A stretch of 64,000 bases of DNA from Candidatus Atribacteria bacterium. Lineage in GTDB: Bacteria; Atribacterota; Phoenicimicrobiia; Phoenicimicrobiales; Stramentimicrobiaceae. The position numbers and the translations under genes were made by a program. The notes below the pieces were generated by a model, which saw nothing but the letters and a program-made list of their open reading frames with translations, searched no databases and had not been told where the DNA came from. Shown here piece after piece: positions 26,178 to 32,577 of the stretch (positions are counted from its first letter, which is position 1; each line of letters opens with the position of its first letter). The DNA is taken from assembly GCA_029553585.1 (NCBI GenBank), contig JAKPKS010000049.1, positions 1 to 64,000 on the forward strand, in the 5' to 3' direction.

Positions 26178-26666
26178 CTACCTCCCGTGTTTATTTCGTA
26201 AACCTATCTCTCTTTCACTAATTCTTAGTGCCATTTCAATATGTTTTTTATCAAAACCTGCCGCTTTATAGCCTGCTTTAACAGTTTCAAGATATCCCCT
26301 ACTTGGCAAGTTTAGCTCAATCCTCTCCATCACTTCATCCGTCATAATATAAACCATGGCGGTAATTACCCCACCGGTTTCAAGGTAAACCTCTAATTCC
26401 TTCTTTTCATAAAACCTTGGATACCCTTCATAGTAGTCCAGTGCCTTTTCATCACCGGGCAACAACTCCCAAACCAATACCGGCACAAAGTTTCCCTTTT
26501 TAGGTTCAATAGTAGCATAAGCGTTATTTTCTCTACCTTTAAAAAGAAGCCGATAATCTTTAATTATACCCTTGCCATAGACCTTAGCTGTTGGACAGCG
26601 ATAAGCCATTTGCTCTAAATTTAGGTTTGACCCGTAAGCTGCGTTTATAAGTTTTACCATTCTCAT
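26178..26666 (-). CDS. Gamma-glutamylcyclotransferase-like (AIG2/GGCT) protein
   Basis: A 162-aa GGCT-fold protein: the glycine-rich start AAYGSNLNLEQM, then VWELLPGDEKALDYYEGYPRFYEKKE containing the conserved acidic residue in DYYEG, and MVYIMTD. Family enzymes release gamma-glutamyl groups as 5-oxoproline. Encoded between the two amidoligase paralogues; GGCT proteins accompany amidoligases in phage operons, where they may trim or reverse the amide link. The start is taken at ATG 26666; ATG 26660 is also possible. Confidence 0.85.
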   Translation of the reverse strand: MRMVKLINAAYGSNLNLEQMAYRCPTAKVYGKGIIKDYRLLFKGRENNAYATIEPKKGNFVPVLVWELLPGDEKALDYYEGYPRFYEKKELEVYLETGGVITAMVYIMTDEVMERIELNLPSRGYLETVKAGYKAAGFDKKHIEMALRISEREIGLRNKHGR

Positions 26667-26801
26667 TACTTCACCCTTCCTTTCCAAAGAGCCTTTCTTC
26701 CCGCAATTTGCCCTTTTGTGGCCTTTGTTTTTTGACCTAGCCCTTCTACCACCTAAAGAGCGGTTTCCCGCTCTGTGGCCTTTAGGGAGCCGCTTTTTTA
26801 G

Positions 26802-27728
26802 TTATGCGGCTCTTTGAAATCTCCAGGCTGCGCTTCCTGCAAGGTGTTTTATAAGATGCTCTCGGCAGTTTTTGAATTCTTCCCCAATAAAGCCGATTCT
26901 GTTAAGCCAAGTCCTCATGGCAAACTTCGGGTTTTCAACTTGCGGCTTTTTGCTGCTAGCGCTTTTTTGGGTTAAGGCTTGCTGGTTCATGGCTAGGGCT
27001 AGAACAACAAAGCTTCTTATTTTTCCGCTATGTAGACGGCTGGCATTAAAACCCCTAAGCTCCACTGTGCCGCATCCGTTGAAGAAGCTATGAAGGTTGA
27101 GAAAATGGTACCTACTTTCGTGGTAATGCCTTGTTCGGCTTTCGCTGTAGCCTTCGTACCAAATGTCCTCTATCTGCTTAAAAGAGGTAGGCTTTTTCCG
27201 GTTCATTTTTTCTACCAAGTCCTGGTCCATCTTCTTGCAATAATGCATTCTATTTGGTTCCACCTCTAGGCTTTCATAAAGCAGGTCGTTTCTTGAGTAA
27301 ATGATGTTAACGAAGTTTCTTAGGCTTCTTGGTGTGTGGTCTGCCCCATTCAAATGGATGTGAACTCCGGTTTTATTAATTCTCTCTGAAAAAGCCCCAG
27401 CCTTCCTAAGCTTTCTGATTAGTTCCTGCAAAGTGGCCATGTCCTTTTCGTAGGTTAAAATCGGGCTGACTAACTCAACGCTGTATTCTCTTCCAGCTAA
27501 AACTTTCTCCCCATTTACTTTTCTTTGGGTGTAAATGCTGCCATCGTAGACGAATTTCCAAACCCTTCCGTCCGGGGCAGTTACCTTGTAAGTTCCGTAG
27601 GAGTCCCTAGTCTCTGTAATGGTTCCTCCTAAATGTCCGGCTGCAACCTCTGCTGCTTGCCTTCTGGTAATTCCGGTAAACTCTACCTCAATGCCAAACT
27701 TGGTTTTTAGAAAGTTTCTGTTTTCCAC
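26802..27728 (-). CDS. Amidoligase (COOH-NH2 ligase family)
   Basis: A 308-aa ATP-grasp-related ligase that would join a carboxyl group to an amine. Core motifs are FGIEVEFTG near residue 10, REYSVELVSPIL, TGVHIHLNGADHT, and GTVELRGFNAS. The start is GTG at 27728 with AAAGGGG before it; the longer frame begins in the upstream leader element. The substrate is unknown. Partners nearby are a GGCT-like protein, a probably dead paralogue, a zinc ribbon and a 70-aa protein. Confidence 0.88.
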   Translation of the reverse strand: MENRNFLKTKFGIEVEFTGITRRQAAEVAAGHLGGTITETRDSYGTYKVTAPDGRVWKFVYDGSIYTQRKVNGEKVLAGREYSVELVSPILTYEKDMATLQELIRKLRKAGAFSERINKTGVHIHLNGADHTPRSLRNFVNIIYSRNDLLYESLEVEPNRMHYCKKMDQDLVEKMNRKKPTSFKQIEDIWYEGYSESRTRHYHESRYHFLNLHSFFNGCGTVELRGFNASRLHSGKIRSFVVLALAMNQQALTQKSASSKKPQVENPKFAMRTWLNRIGFIGEEFKNCREHLIKHLAGSAAWRFQRAA

Positions 27729-27752
27729 CTGTATTTCCCCTTTCGTGTGTTT

Positions 27753-27795
27753 TTTTGGTAGTCTATATATCACTCAGAACACACATAATAGCAAG
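27753..27795 (-). promoter_or_regulatory. Leader element copy 2 (amidoligase module)
   Basis: On the minus strand CTTGCTATTATGTGTGTTCT, then GAGTGATATATAGACTACC. It matches copy 1 over about 35 positions and sits right before the amidoligase ribosome site. Confidence 0.5.
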
Positions 27796-27845
27796 TCATT
27801 TATCGAAGAAATACAGCCTTATTTAAAGCTTTTTTAGTTTAAAAC

Positions 27846-28058
27846 CTACTCCACATCTACATATTCCATAATGATGCTTAAGGCTTCATCATAAGAGCCT
27901 GAAGCCATAACCCGATCGCTGACCTCCTGGACTTTGTCATTTTGGCCATCAGCTTTTAAAGTTTGACGAACCCTACCAAGGATAAAGAATATGTTTCCAT
28001 CCTCACCGATTAATTTGCATTTAGGTTTTGATTCATCTGAAATTTTTTTACCGCCCAT
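27846..28058 (-). CDS. Conserved 70-aa protein linked to the amidoligase module
   Basis: A small protein with a Lys-rich start and the motif KCKLIGEDGNIFFILGRV, then helices (NDKVQEVSDRVMASGSYDEALSIIMEYVDVE). I have seen this family in phages and plasmids of Firmicutes but know no function. As the first gene of the module it is a candidate substrate or carrier for the ligase. The ribosome site AGGAGG is 8 nt from the ATG. Confidence 0.7.
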   Translation of the reverse strand: MGGKKISDESKPKCKLIGEDGNIFFILGRVRQTLKADGQNDKVQEVSDRVMASGSYDEALSIIMEYVDVE

Positions 28059-28081
28059 AAAAAAATCCCTCCTAAAAAGAT

Positions 28082-28138
28082 AGTCACACCATATATCCCT
28101 TAAAATGCTAATAATAGCAAGGGAAATTTAGTGTGACT
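28082..28138 (-). terminator. Terminator-like hairpin overlapping leader element copy 3
   Basis: AGTCACAC (28082-28089) and GTGTGACT (28131-28138) pair as outer stem, and AAGGGA pairs with TCCCTT inside. On the minus strand ATCTTTTT follows. The inner part (CTTGCTATTATTAGC, then GGGATATATGG) resembles leader copies 1 and 2, so termination of the methyltransferase transcript and a new start may be combined here. Confidence 0.5.
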
Positions 28139-28159
28139 CTATTGCGAAAAAGTAGGCCG

Positions 28160-29401
28160 TTAGCCAATTGCCAAATCCTTATATTGAATCTTTTTTCCTT
28201 CTCTGAGCAAGTAGACATCTTCATCACTACCTACATGTTCGATAAATCTTTTAACCCCAACATCCACAAAGCGTTCTTCTAATTCTATAGCAAAACAAAT
28301 TCTATCTATCTGCTCGCAGGCTATGAGGGTTGAAGCGCTGCCGGAGAAGGGATCCACAACAATAGCGTTTACGGCTGTGCTGTTTTTAATGGGATAAGCC
28401 ATTAAGGGCACTGGTTTCATGGTGCTATGGAGCTTATTTTTAGAAGGTTTATCAAACTCCCATATAGTCGTTTCAGCCCTTCCTGCATACCATTTATGCT
28501 TCCCCTTCTTCTTCCAGCCAAAAAGGCAGGGTTCATTTCGCCATTGATAGGGTGAGCGACCCATTACCAAGGATTGCTTAACCCACTGGCAGACCCCAGA
28601 TAAATAAAATCCGGCATCTTCAAAGACCTTTCTAAAGATTAAACCTTTTGTATCTGCATGAAATACATAAATGGACGCATCGTCAGCCATTATACTTTCC
28701 ATGTTTTTAAAAGCGCTTAGTAAGAATTGATAAAATTCTTCACCTTGCAGATTGTCATTTTTAATGGTTCCCTGACTTCCCTCATAGGAAACCCCATAAG
28801 GGGGATCCGTTAATACCAGATTGGCCTTCTTCCCATCCATTAACTTTTCATAGGTTTCGGCTTTAGTGCTATCCCCACACATCAGGCGATGCCTTCCCAG
28901 TAACCAAATGTCACTTGGCTTTGAAATTAATTCTTCCTCTAGGGCCGCATCCATATCAAAATCATCATCTGTGACATCCTTATCGTGTACCCGGCTAAAT
29001 AGATCCTCTATCTCCGCTGCATCAAAACCCGTTAGGCTTAAATCAAAGTCCTGTTCATTTAAATCGTGAAGCAAGTCAGCTAAAGCCACAATCTCCCAAT
29101 CACCGGTTACTTTGTTAAGGGCCAGATTAAGGGCTTTTTCTTTATCGGAAGGAAGATTCACTACTACGCATTCAACTTCTGTATGGCCTGCTTCTAATAA
29201 AATCTTATATCTTTGGTGACCACCTACAATGTTACCGGTTTCTTCATTCCAGATAATTGGCTCAACATAGCCAAACTCGCTCATGGACCTTTTAAGCTTT
29301 TCGTAGGCCGGATCTCCCGGTTTTAGGTCTTTTCTTGGGTTATATTTTGCCGGATTAATATTTAAGACCGGCACTTTTCTTATATCCATATTTTCTTTCA
29401 C
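28160..29401 (-). CDS. ParB-domain DNA methyltransferase fusion (orphan phage methylase)
   Basis: A 413-aa fusion. Residues 1-100 form a ParB/sulfiredoxin-like domain (NPAKYNPRKDL, GGHQRYKILLEAG). From about 165 a DNA methyltransferase follows with DPPYGVSYEG (motif IV) ahead of DPFSGSASTLIACEQ (motif I), the beta-class order. It starts at GTG 29401 after GGAGG. No nuclease is adjacent; such methylases protect phage DNA from host restriction. The target sequence is unknown. Confidence 0.92.
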   Translation of the reverse strand: MKENMDIRKVPVLNINPAKYNPRKDLKPGDPAYEKLKRSMSEFGYVEPIIWNEETGNIVGGHQRYKILLEAGHTEVECVVVNLPSDKEKALNLALNKVTGDWEIVALADLLHDLNEQDFDLSLTGFDAAEIEDLFSRVHDKDVTDDDFDMDAALEEELISKPSDIWLLGRHRLMCGDSTKAETYEKLMDGKKANLVLTDPPYGVSYEGSQGTIKNDNLQGEEFYQFLLSAFKNMESIMADDASIYVFHADTKGLIFRKVFEDAGFYLSGVCQWVKQSLVMGRSPYQWRNEPCLFGWKKKGKHKWYAGRAETTIWEFDKPSKNKLHSTMKPVPLMAYPIKNSTAVNAIVVDPFSGSASTLIACEQIDRICFAIELEERFVDVGVKRFIEHVGSDEDVYLLREGKKIQYKDLAIG

Positions 29402-29574
29402 TGGACTACCTCCGTTTCTTTTTTGTATTAAAAAAGCCCGAAGACCTAAGTCTGCGAGCTGGTGACCCCCCCCTTGCGAATTATGCGATTTTTTACGCGT
29501 TGCCCTGGCGCGTTGTCGTTTCGGGGTTTCCCGTAAGATGTCTACCCCCTAGGGGCGCTAATTGTAAAATCAAT

Positions 29575-29603
29575 TTGACAACTGTTCCCTAAAGCTTTAC
29601 AAT
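29575..29603 (+). promoter_or_regulatory. Strong promoter of the plus-strand AbrB/RelE pair
   Basis: TTGACA, 17 bp, TACAAT. This is nearly consensus and points against the rest of the prophage. The stretch 29402-29574 before it contains GC-rich runs but no gene. Confidence 0.85.
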
Positions 29604-29604
29604 T

Positions 29605-29632
29605 TAAGTAAGGAACTTTGTTTCCTTACTTA
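29605..29632 (+). promoter_or_regulatory. Operator palindrome of the AbrB/RelE pair
   Basis: TAAGTAAGGAA and TTCCTTACTTA form a perfect 11-bp inverted repeat two bases after the -10 box, covering the transcription start. The likely ligand is the antitoxin itself. Confidence 0.7.
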
Positions 29633-29662
29633 TGCATTTTTAGTTGAAAGGAGCATAAAATA

Positions 29663-30052
29663 ATGTTAACAACAAATATAAATGCAGGAGATGGACAAAT
29701 GGAAAAACGCCGGATTAATATCTCCAGTAAAAGACAGATCACTATCCCCGCAAAATATTTTGATTCCTTAGGTTTAGATAAAGAGCTTGACTGTATCTAT
29801 TCTAAGGATATGTTAATCCTTTTGCCTGTGAAAAAAGAAGATCCCGCTTTTGCTGAGGAGATCTTACAAGATCTAATCGAGCAAGGTTTTTCAGGTGAAA
29901 AGCTATTAACCGAGTTTAAAAAAGCCAATCGTAAAGTTAGGCCTGCTGTTGAAAAGTTAATCGAAGAAGCTGATGAAATTGCAAAGGCAGCCTCTGTAAA
30001 TTATATAGATCCAACAGACGATATCTTTGGCGATGAAGAAACGGAGGCTTAA
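29663..30052 (+). CDS. AbrB/MazE-type antitoxin
   Basis: A 129-aa protein. A swapped-hairpin AbrB domain lies at about 16-60 (RRINISSKRQITIPAKYFDSLGL), followed by an acidic helical tail (DLIEQGFSGEKLLTEF, PAVEKLIEEADEIAKA) that should wrap the toxin. It starts after AAAGGAG, and its stop lies 2 bp before the toxin start. A second in-frame ATG at codon 13 is a possible alternative. It is one of two genes on the plus strand inside the prophage. Confidence 0.88.
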   Translation: MLTTNINAGDGQMEKRRINISSKRQITIPAKYFDSLGLDKELDCIYSKDMLILLPVKKEDPAFAEEILQDLIEQGFSGEKLLTEFKKANRKVRPAVEKLIEEADEIAKAASVNYIDPTDDIFGDEETEA

Positions 30053-30054
30053 TA

Positions 30055-30348
30055 ATGCTTCCTGTAGTCTATACCCCAATGGCAGAAAAGTATTTTAAAA
30101 AGCTTAAAGACAAGCAGCTAAAGAATTCATTCAAGGAAGCAATTGTAAGTATAAGAACAAATCCCCAAATAGGAGACGCCAAATCTGGCGATCTAAAAGG
30201 TATTTATAGCCTCGATATTTACTATAATCGTACGAATTATGAGCTTGCCTATAGGATATCTCAACTCGAAAATGGCGAAATGGTAGTCATCATCATGGCT
30301 GGCACTAGGGAAAACTTTTATAAAGAACTAAAAAGATATATGAAGTAA
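30055..30348 (+). CDS. RelE/ParE-superfamily toxin
   Basis: A 97-aa basic toxin with the family layout: VVYTPMAEKYFKKLKDKQLKNSF, DLKGIYSLDIYYNRTNYELAYRI, VVIIMAGTRENFYKELKRY. The last segment resembles RelE toxins that end in HREvYk-type motifs. It probably acts as mRNA interferase or gyrase poison; the family does not tell which. Paired with the AbrB antitoxin. Confidence 0.85.
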   Translation: MLPVVYTPMAEKYFKKLKDKQLKNSFKEAIVSIRTNPQIGDAKSGDLKGIYSLDIYYNRTNYELAYRISQLENGEMVVIIMAGTRENFYKELKRYMK

Positions 30349-30365
30349 TGCTAAGTTAGTCCTTT

Positions 30366-30716
30366 CTAAATATTTCCAAAGCCGCCATCTTCTTCAGCAG
30401 TCTTCTTACTGTGACAACTTTTACAAAGGGGCTGCCAGTTCTTTCTGTCCCAGAAGAGTTTTCTGTTCCCGCCGTGGGGAATGATATGGTCCACCTCTGT
30501 TGCCGGAGTAAGCCTTCCTTCTTTTTGACATTGAACACACAAAGGATTCTCATTTAAAAAAGTTTTACTCGTCTTACGCCATTGGTAAGTGTAAAGCCTG
30601 GAGCTTTTAAGGTTTTGTTCTTTTGTTACCCGTTTCCTGTGCTTCTCGCAGTACCTGTCATTAGTTAATGCCTGGCACCCGGGGTAGCTACAAATAGTTT
30701 TTGGTTTCCGAGGCAT
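30366..30716 (-). CDS. HNH endonuclease (packaging-associated)
   Basis: A 116-aa HNH nuclease. Two zinc pairs are visible (CSYPGCQAL with CEKH; CVQC with CKSC) and the core is EVDHIIPHGG, FWDRKNWQPLCKSCHSKK. Phages with P27-type terminase use such a protein for cos cleavage. It opens the late operon; here it is separated from the terminase by inserted accessory genes. Confidence 0.92.
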   Translation of the reverse strand: MPRKPKTICSYPGCQALTNDRYCEKHRKRVTKEQNLKSSRLYTYQWRKTSKTFLNENPLCVQCQKEGRLTPATEVDHIIPHGGNRKLFWDRKNWQPLCKSCHSKKTAEEDGGFGNI

Positions 30717-30912
30717 CAGTCTTCACCTTCCTCTCCCCTTGGTCACAGCCAGACCAGGAGATCCGTTTATGTTTATCGCCGTTTTCGGAAATGTTAATTA
30801 AGGATTTATGATATTCGCTTTCTGGATTGCTGCATTCATAAGCTTTCCAATCCCTATCGCTGGCTGATTCATCAATAGTAGCAAAGCGACAGGATATACA
30901 TTTGATTTTCAT
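30688..30912 (-). CDS. Small cysteine-containing phage protein
   Basis: A 74-aa protein with CISCRFATID near the start, YECSNPESEY and SWSGCDQGE, suggesting one zinc site. ATG 30912 follows GGGGAGG; a longer frame has no site. It overlaps the HNH gene by 29 bp. Function unknown. Confidence 0.7.
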   Translation of the reverse strand: MKIKCISCRFATIDESASDRDWKAYECSNPESEYHKSLINISENGDKHKRISWSGCDQGERKVKTDASETKNYL

Positions 30913-30933
30913 AAGACACCTCCCCGTTTTGGG

Positions 30934-30976
30934 CATAAAAAAAAGCCCCGATAACAAATTAAATGTTTCAGAGCTT
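30934..30976 (-). terminator. Terminator-like hairpin at the head of the late operon
   Basis: On the minus strand AGCTCTGA pairs with TCGGGGCT (with G-T pairs), followed by eight T and then ATGCCCA. Confidence 0.6.
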
Positions 30977-30985
30977 TTCCACTAT

Positions 30986-31049
30986 ATTAAATTAGGTAGG
31001 TGGCCTAAAACCACCCTAGGAAATCCAGTGTGCCCAACCAGATGCTGGG
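30986..31049. repeat. Two small hairpins in the late-operon leader
   Basis: GGTGG/CCACC (about 31000-31016) and GCCCA/TGGGC (about 31034-31052) form short stems. This leader, together with 31053-31154, shows no gene. In cos-type phages the packaging site often lies beside the HNH gene, so this stretch is a candidate, but no overhang can be named. Confidence 0.3.
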
Positions 31050-31154
31050 CTAAATAGTTTTTGCCAATACCCAATCAGAATTTTAATGTATTATAAAACA
31101 GGCCGTTCAATCCATTTTCAGATAAATGAAAGCCTATTACTGCGCCGAAAAACG

Positions 31155-31194
31155 CCTAAAAATAAAAATACGAGATGGTGCAGGCACCTTCTCG
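31155..31194 (-). terminator. Strong intrinsic terminator in the late leader
   Basis: CGAGA and TCTCG plus GGTGC and GCACC form a stem of about 10 bp with a 2-nt loop (31171-31194), followed on the minus strand by TATTTTTATTTTT. It lies about 30 nt after a short first hairpin at 31197-31216. Confidence 0.85.
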
Positions 31195-31223
31195 CTAAAA
31201 ACTCCTACGAGTTTTTGTTCATT
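31157..31223 (-). ncRNA. Candidate short two-hairpin RNA or antitermination leader
   Basis: From the promoter at 31230-31259 a transcript should begin near 31223. It would contain the hairpin AAAAACTC/GAGTTTTT (31197-31216) and end in the terminator at 31155-31194, giving about 65 nt. Two hairpins at the 5' end resemble put-type antitermination RNA or a small regulatory RNA. It precedes the late operon. Confidence 0.5.
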
Positions 31224-31229
31224 GCTAGA

Positions 31230-31259
31230 ATTATATACATAGACTACAAAAATAGTCAA
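31230..31259 (-). promoter_or_regulatory. Likely late promoter
   Basis: TTGACT, 18 bp, TATAAT on the minus strand. GACTA/TAGTC form an inverted repeat across the -35 side (31243-31258). A second TATAAT lies about 45 bp upstream (31278-31283). The late regulator gene at 31499-31939 is just upstream. Confidence 0.7.
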
Positions 31260-31323
31260 TGGTTTTGCCATAAAAGTATTATATCAGATTATGACAAAAT
31301 TCTGCTTATATGTTTTGGGCATA

Positions 31324-31357
31324 GAAAAAGCCCTTAAGGATTTAATCCCTGAGGGCT
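31324..31357 (-). terminator. Terminator of the early/replication operon
   Basis: On the minus strand AGCCCTCAGGGAT pairs with ATCCTTAAGGGCT, then TTTTTC and ATGCCCA. It ends transcription after the late regulator gene. Confidence 0.8.
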
Positions 31358-31361
31358 CTAT

Positions 31362-31440
31362 ATCAAGAATGCTGCGTTTCCCGGGAGTCGTGGTCGATCT
31401 ATCCCTAGGGCCTATTCAAACAGCATCTGGTGTTCTTGAT
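31362..31440. repeat. Structured element with bulged 13-bp stem
   Basis: ATCAAGAATGCTG (31362-31374) pairs with CAGCAT (31421-31426) and TTCTTGAT (31433-31440), leaving CTGGTG as a bulge. The interior holds CCCGGG and CCCTAGGG. It lies in the 3' untranslated part of the late regulator. It could be an RNA element or DNA site; unknown. Confidence 0.4.
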
Positions 31441-31498
31441 TTTCTATACCATTACACTTTATAGTATAGCACGGGTTGGCTGTTGCTTCTTGTTGTTT

Positions 31499-31939
31499 TT
31501 ATTGCTTTTTGTTGCTTTTTGATGCGTGTTTCATTTTTTTCTCGATTTCTTTTAAAGCACTACCATGCAAACGTGAAATCCAACTCCTATCAAATCTTAA
31601 TTCCCCGGCTACAGCTTCCCAAGACCAACCGTTAACATATCTCATCTCCAACAGCAACTGGCAAATAGGATCATCCACCTGGCTAATAGTATCCATGATT
31701 TCTGCCTTCACACCCACCAGACGGTTAATGTCCCGATTAATTTCTTTTTCTAAATCCACAATTTTGGCTATGGTATTTTCCATATGGCTTTTTGTATTTT
31801 TGCCGCCGGACACTTTTTCCTCTGTAAGATTAACACTTACCTTCATAGCCAACGCTCTTAAAGTTTCTAATAGCTCCAGTTTGCTATTAATCCGCTGATC
31901 AAGCCACAAGGCTTGAGATAAATATTCCTTAGCGCCCAT
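31499..31939 (-). CDS. Sigma-70 region 4-like late transcription regulator (ArpU/RinA type)
   Basis: A 146-aa protein with a helical N-terminus (LSQALWLDQRINSKLELLETL) and a C-terminal helix-turn-helix (LEMRYVNGWSWEAVAGELRFDRSWISRLHGSALKEI, about 95-130). Such proteins end the early block of Firmicute phages and switch on late genes. The adjacent control region 31155-31283 is its likely target. The tail is Lys/Ser rich. Confidence 0.8.
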   Translation of the reverse strand: MGAKEYLSQALWLDQRINSKLELLETLRALAMKVSVNLTEEKVSGGKNTKSHMENTIAKIVDLEKEINRDINRLVGVKAEIMDTISQVDDPICQLLLEMRYVNGWSWEAVAGELRFDRSWISRLHGSALKEIEKKMKHASKSNKKQ

Positions 31940-31942
31940 GCT

Positions 31943-32134
31943 TTACACCTCCATCTTGTAATACTTTTCAAAGATGTGTTTTTGCTTCTTAGCATCTAAA
32001 CCTCGAATTCTCTCCAATGCTTTTTCTTGGTCCAGTAAATATTGCTCCTTGGTTTTATAGAAACTGCAGCCTTCACATTGTTTTTCTTTCAAAGCTATGC
32101 AGCTATTTCGTTTATAAGCAAAGCAGTCTTTCAT
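31943..32134 (-). CDS. Small cysteine-rich phage protein
   Basis: A 63-aa protein: CFAYKRNSCIALKEKQCEGCSFYKT near the N-terminus, with four cysteines for a zinc knot, then a helical charged tail. The ATG at 32134 overlaps the TGA of the previous gene (ATGA), which fixes the start and excludes the 53-codon longer frame. Function unknown. Confidence 0.7.
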   Translation of the reverse strand: MKDCFAYKRNSCIALKEKQCEGCSFYKTKEQYLLDQEKALERIRGLDAKKQKHIFEKYYKMEV

Positions 32135-32577
32135 CTTCTTTGACCCCCAATCTCCCCGTATTCCCTTTGTCCTGTCATCTCCCGGCATTCCGTTGTGAAA
32201 TATCGAATCGGGATATTCCACTTCTTTGCTCTTCTCACTTCTGCCGCCATTCCGGTTGAAAGCTCTCGTCCAAAAACCCATAACTCCTGACACTTGCTTA
32301 AAAGGATTAGTCCCATTTCCATTCCCAGCTTTCTTTCCTCCGGATCATTTTCTTCTAAAAATTGTGGATACATGAGATGCGGGATGATCGGAACAACGTT
32401 TTTGGTTACGGCGAAACGTCCATACCTTCTTGCTCTTATAGTGTTTAGCTCCAAATCCCCGGCAAAGGGGCTGCAGATGAACACTATCTTTTTTCTTCTT
32501 TCTCTCTCAATATTAGTTAAAGCCTCATGGGCCGTTGGATCCAGGTATCCTTCTTGGTTATATAAACTCACTCCCAT
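32131..32577 (-). CDS. DUF4406 / nucleoside 2-deoxyribosyltransferase-like protein
   Basis: A 148-aa Rossmann-like protein with KIVFICSPFAGDLELNTIRARRYGRFAV, PIIPHLMYPQFL, ELWVFGRELSTGMAAEVRRAKKWNIPIRYF. The layout (ICSPF, PHL, GxSxGMxxEI-like) is that of DUF4406 proteins found in phage replication blocks, probably nucleotide-related enzymes. Substrate unknown. Confidence 0.75.
   Translation of the reverse strand: MGVSLYNQEGYLDPTAHEALTNIERERRKKIVFICSPFAGDLELNTIRARRYGRFAVTKNVVPIIPHLMYPQFLEENDPEERKLGMEMGLILLSKCQELWVFGRELSTGMAAEVRRAKKWNIPIRYFTTECREMTGQREYGEIGGQRR

Noticed and set aside
29402-29570. GC-rich stretch before the AbrB/RelE promoter as an RNA gene
   Set aside because: It contains short complementary runs but no consistent fold or promoter that I could support.
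31086-31337. Plus-strand 83-codon ORF across the late control region
   Set aside because: It runs antisense through promoter and terminator hairpins, which explain the sequence better.
31943-32293. 116-codon version of the small cysteine-rich gene
   Set aside because: It would overlap the DUF4406 gene by about 160 bp; the inner ATG overlaps that stop as ATGA.
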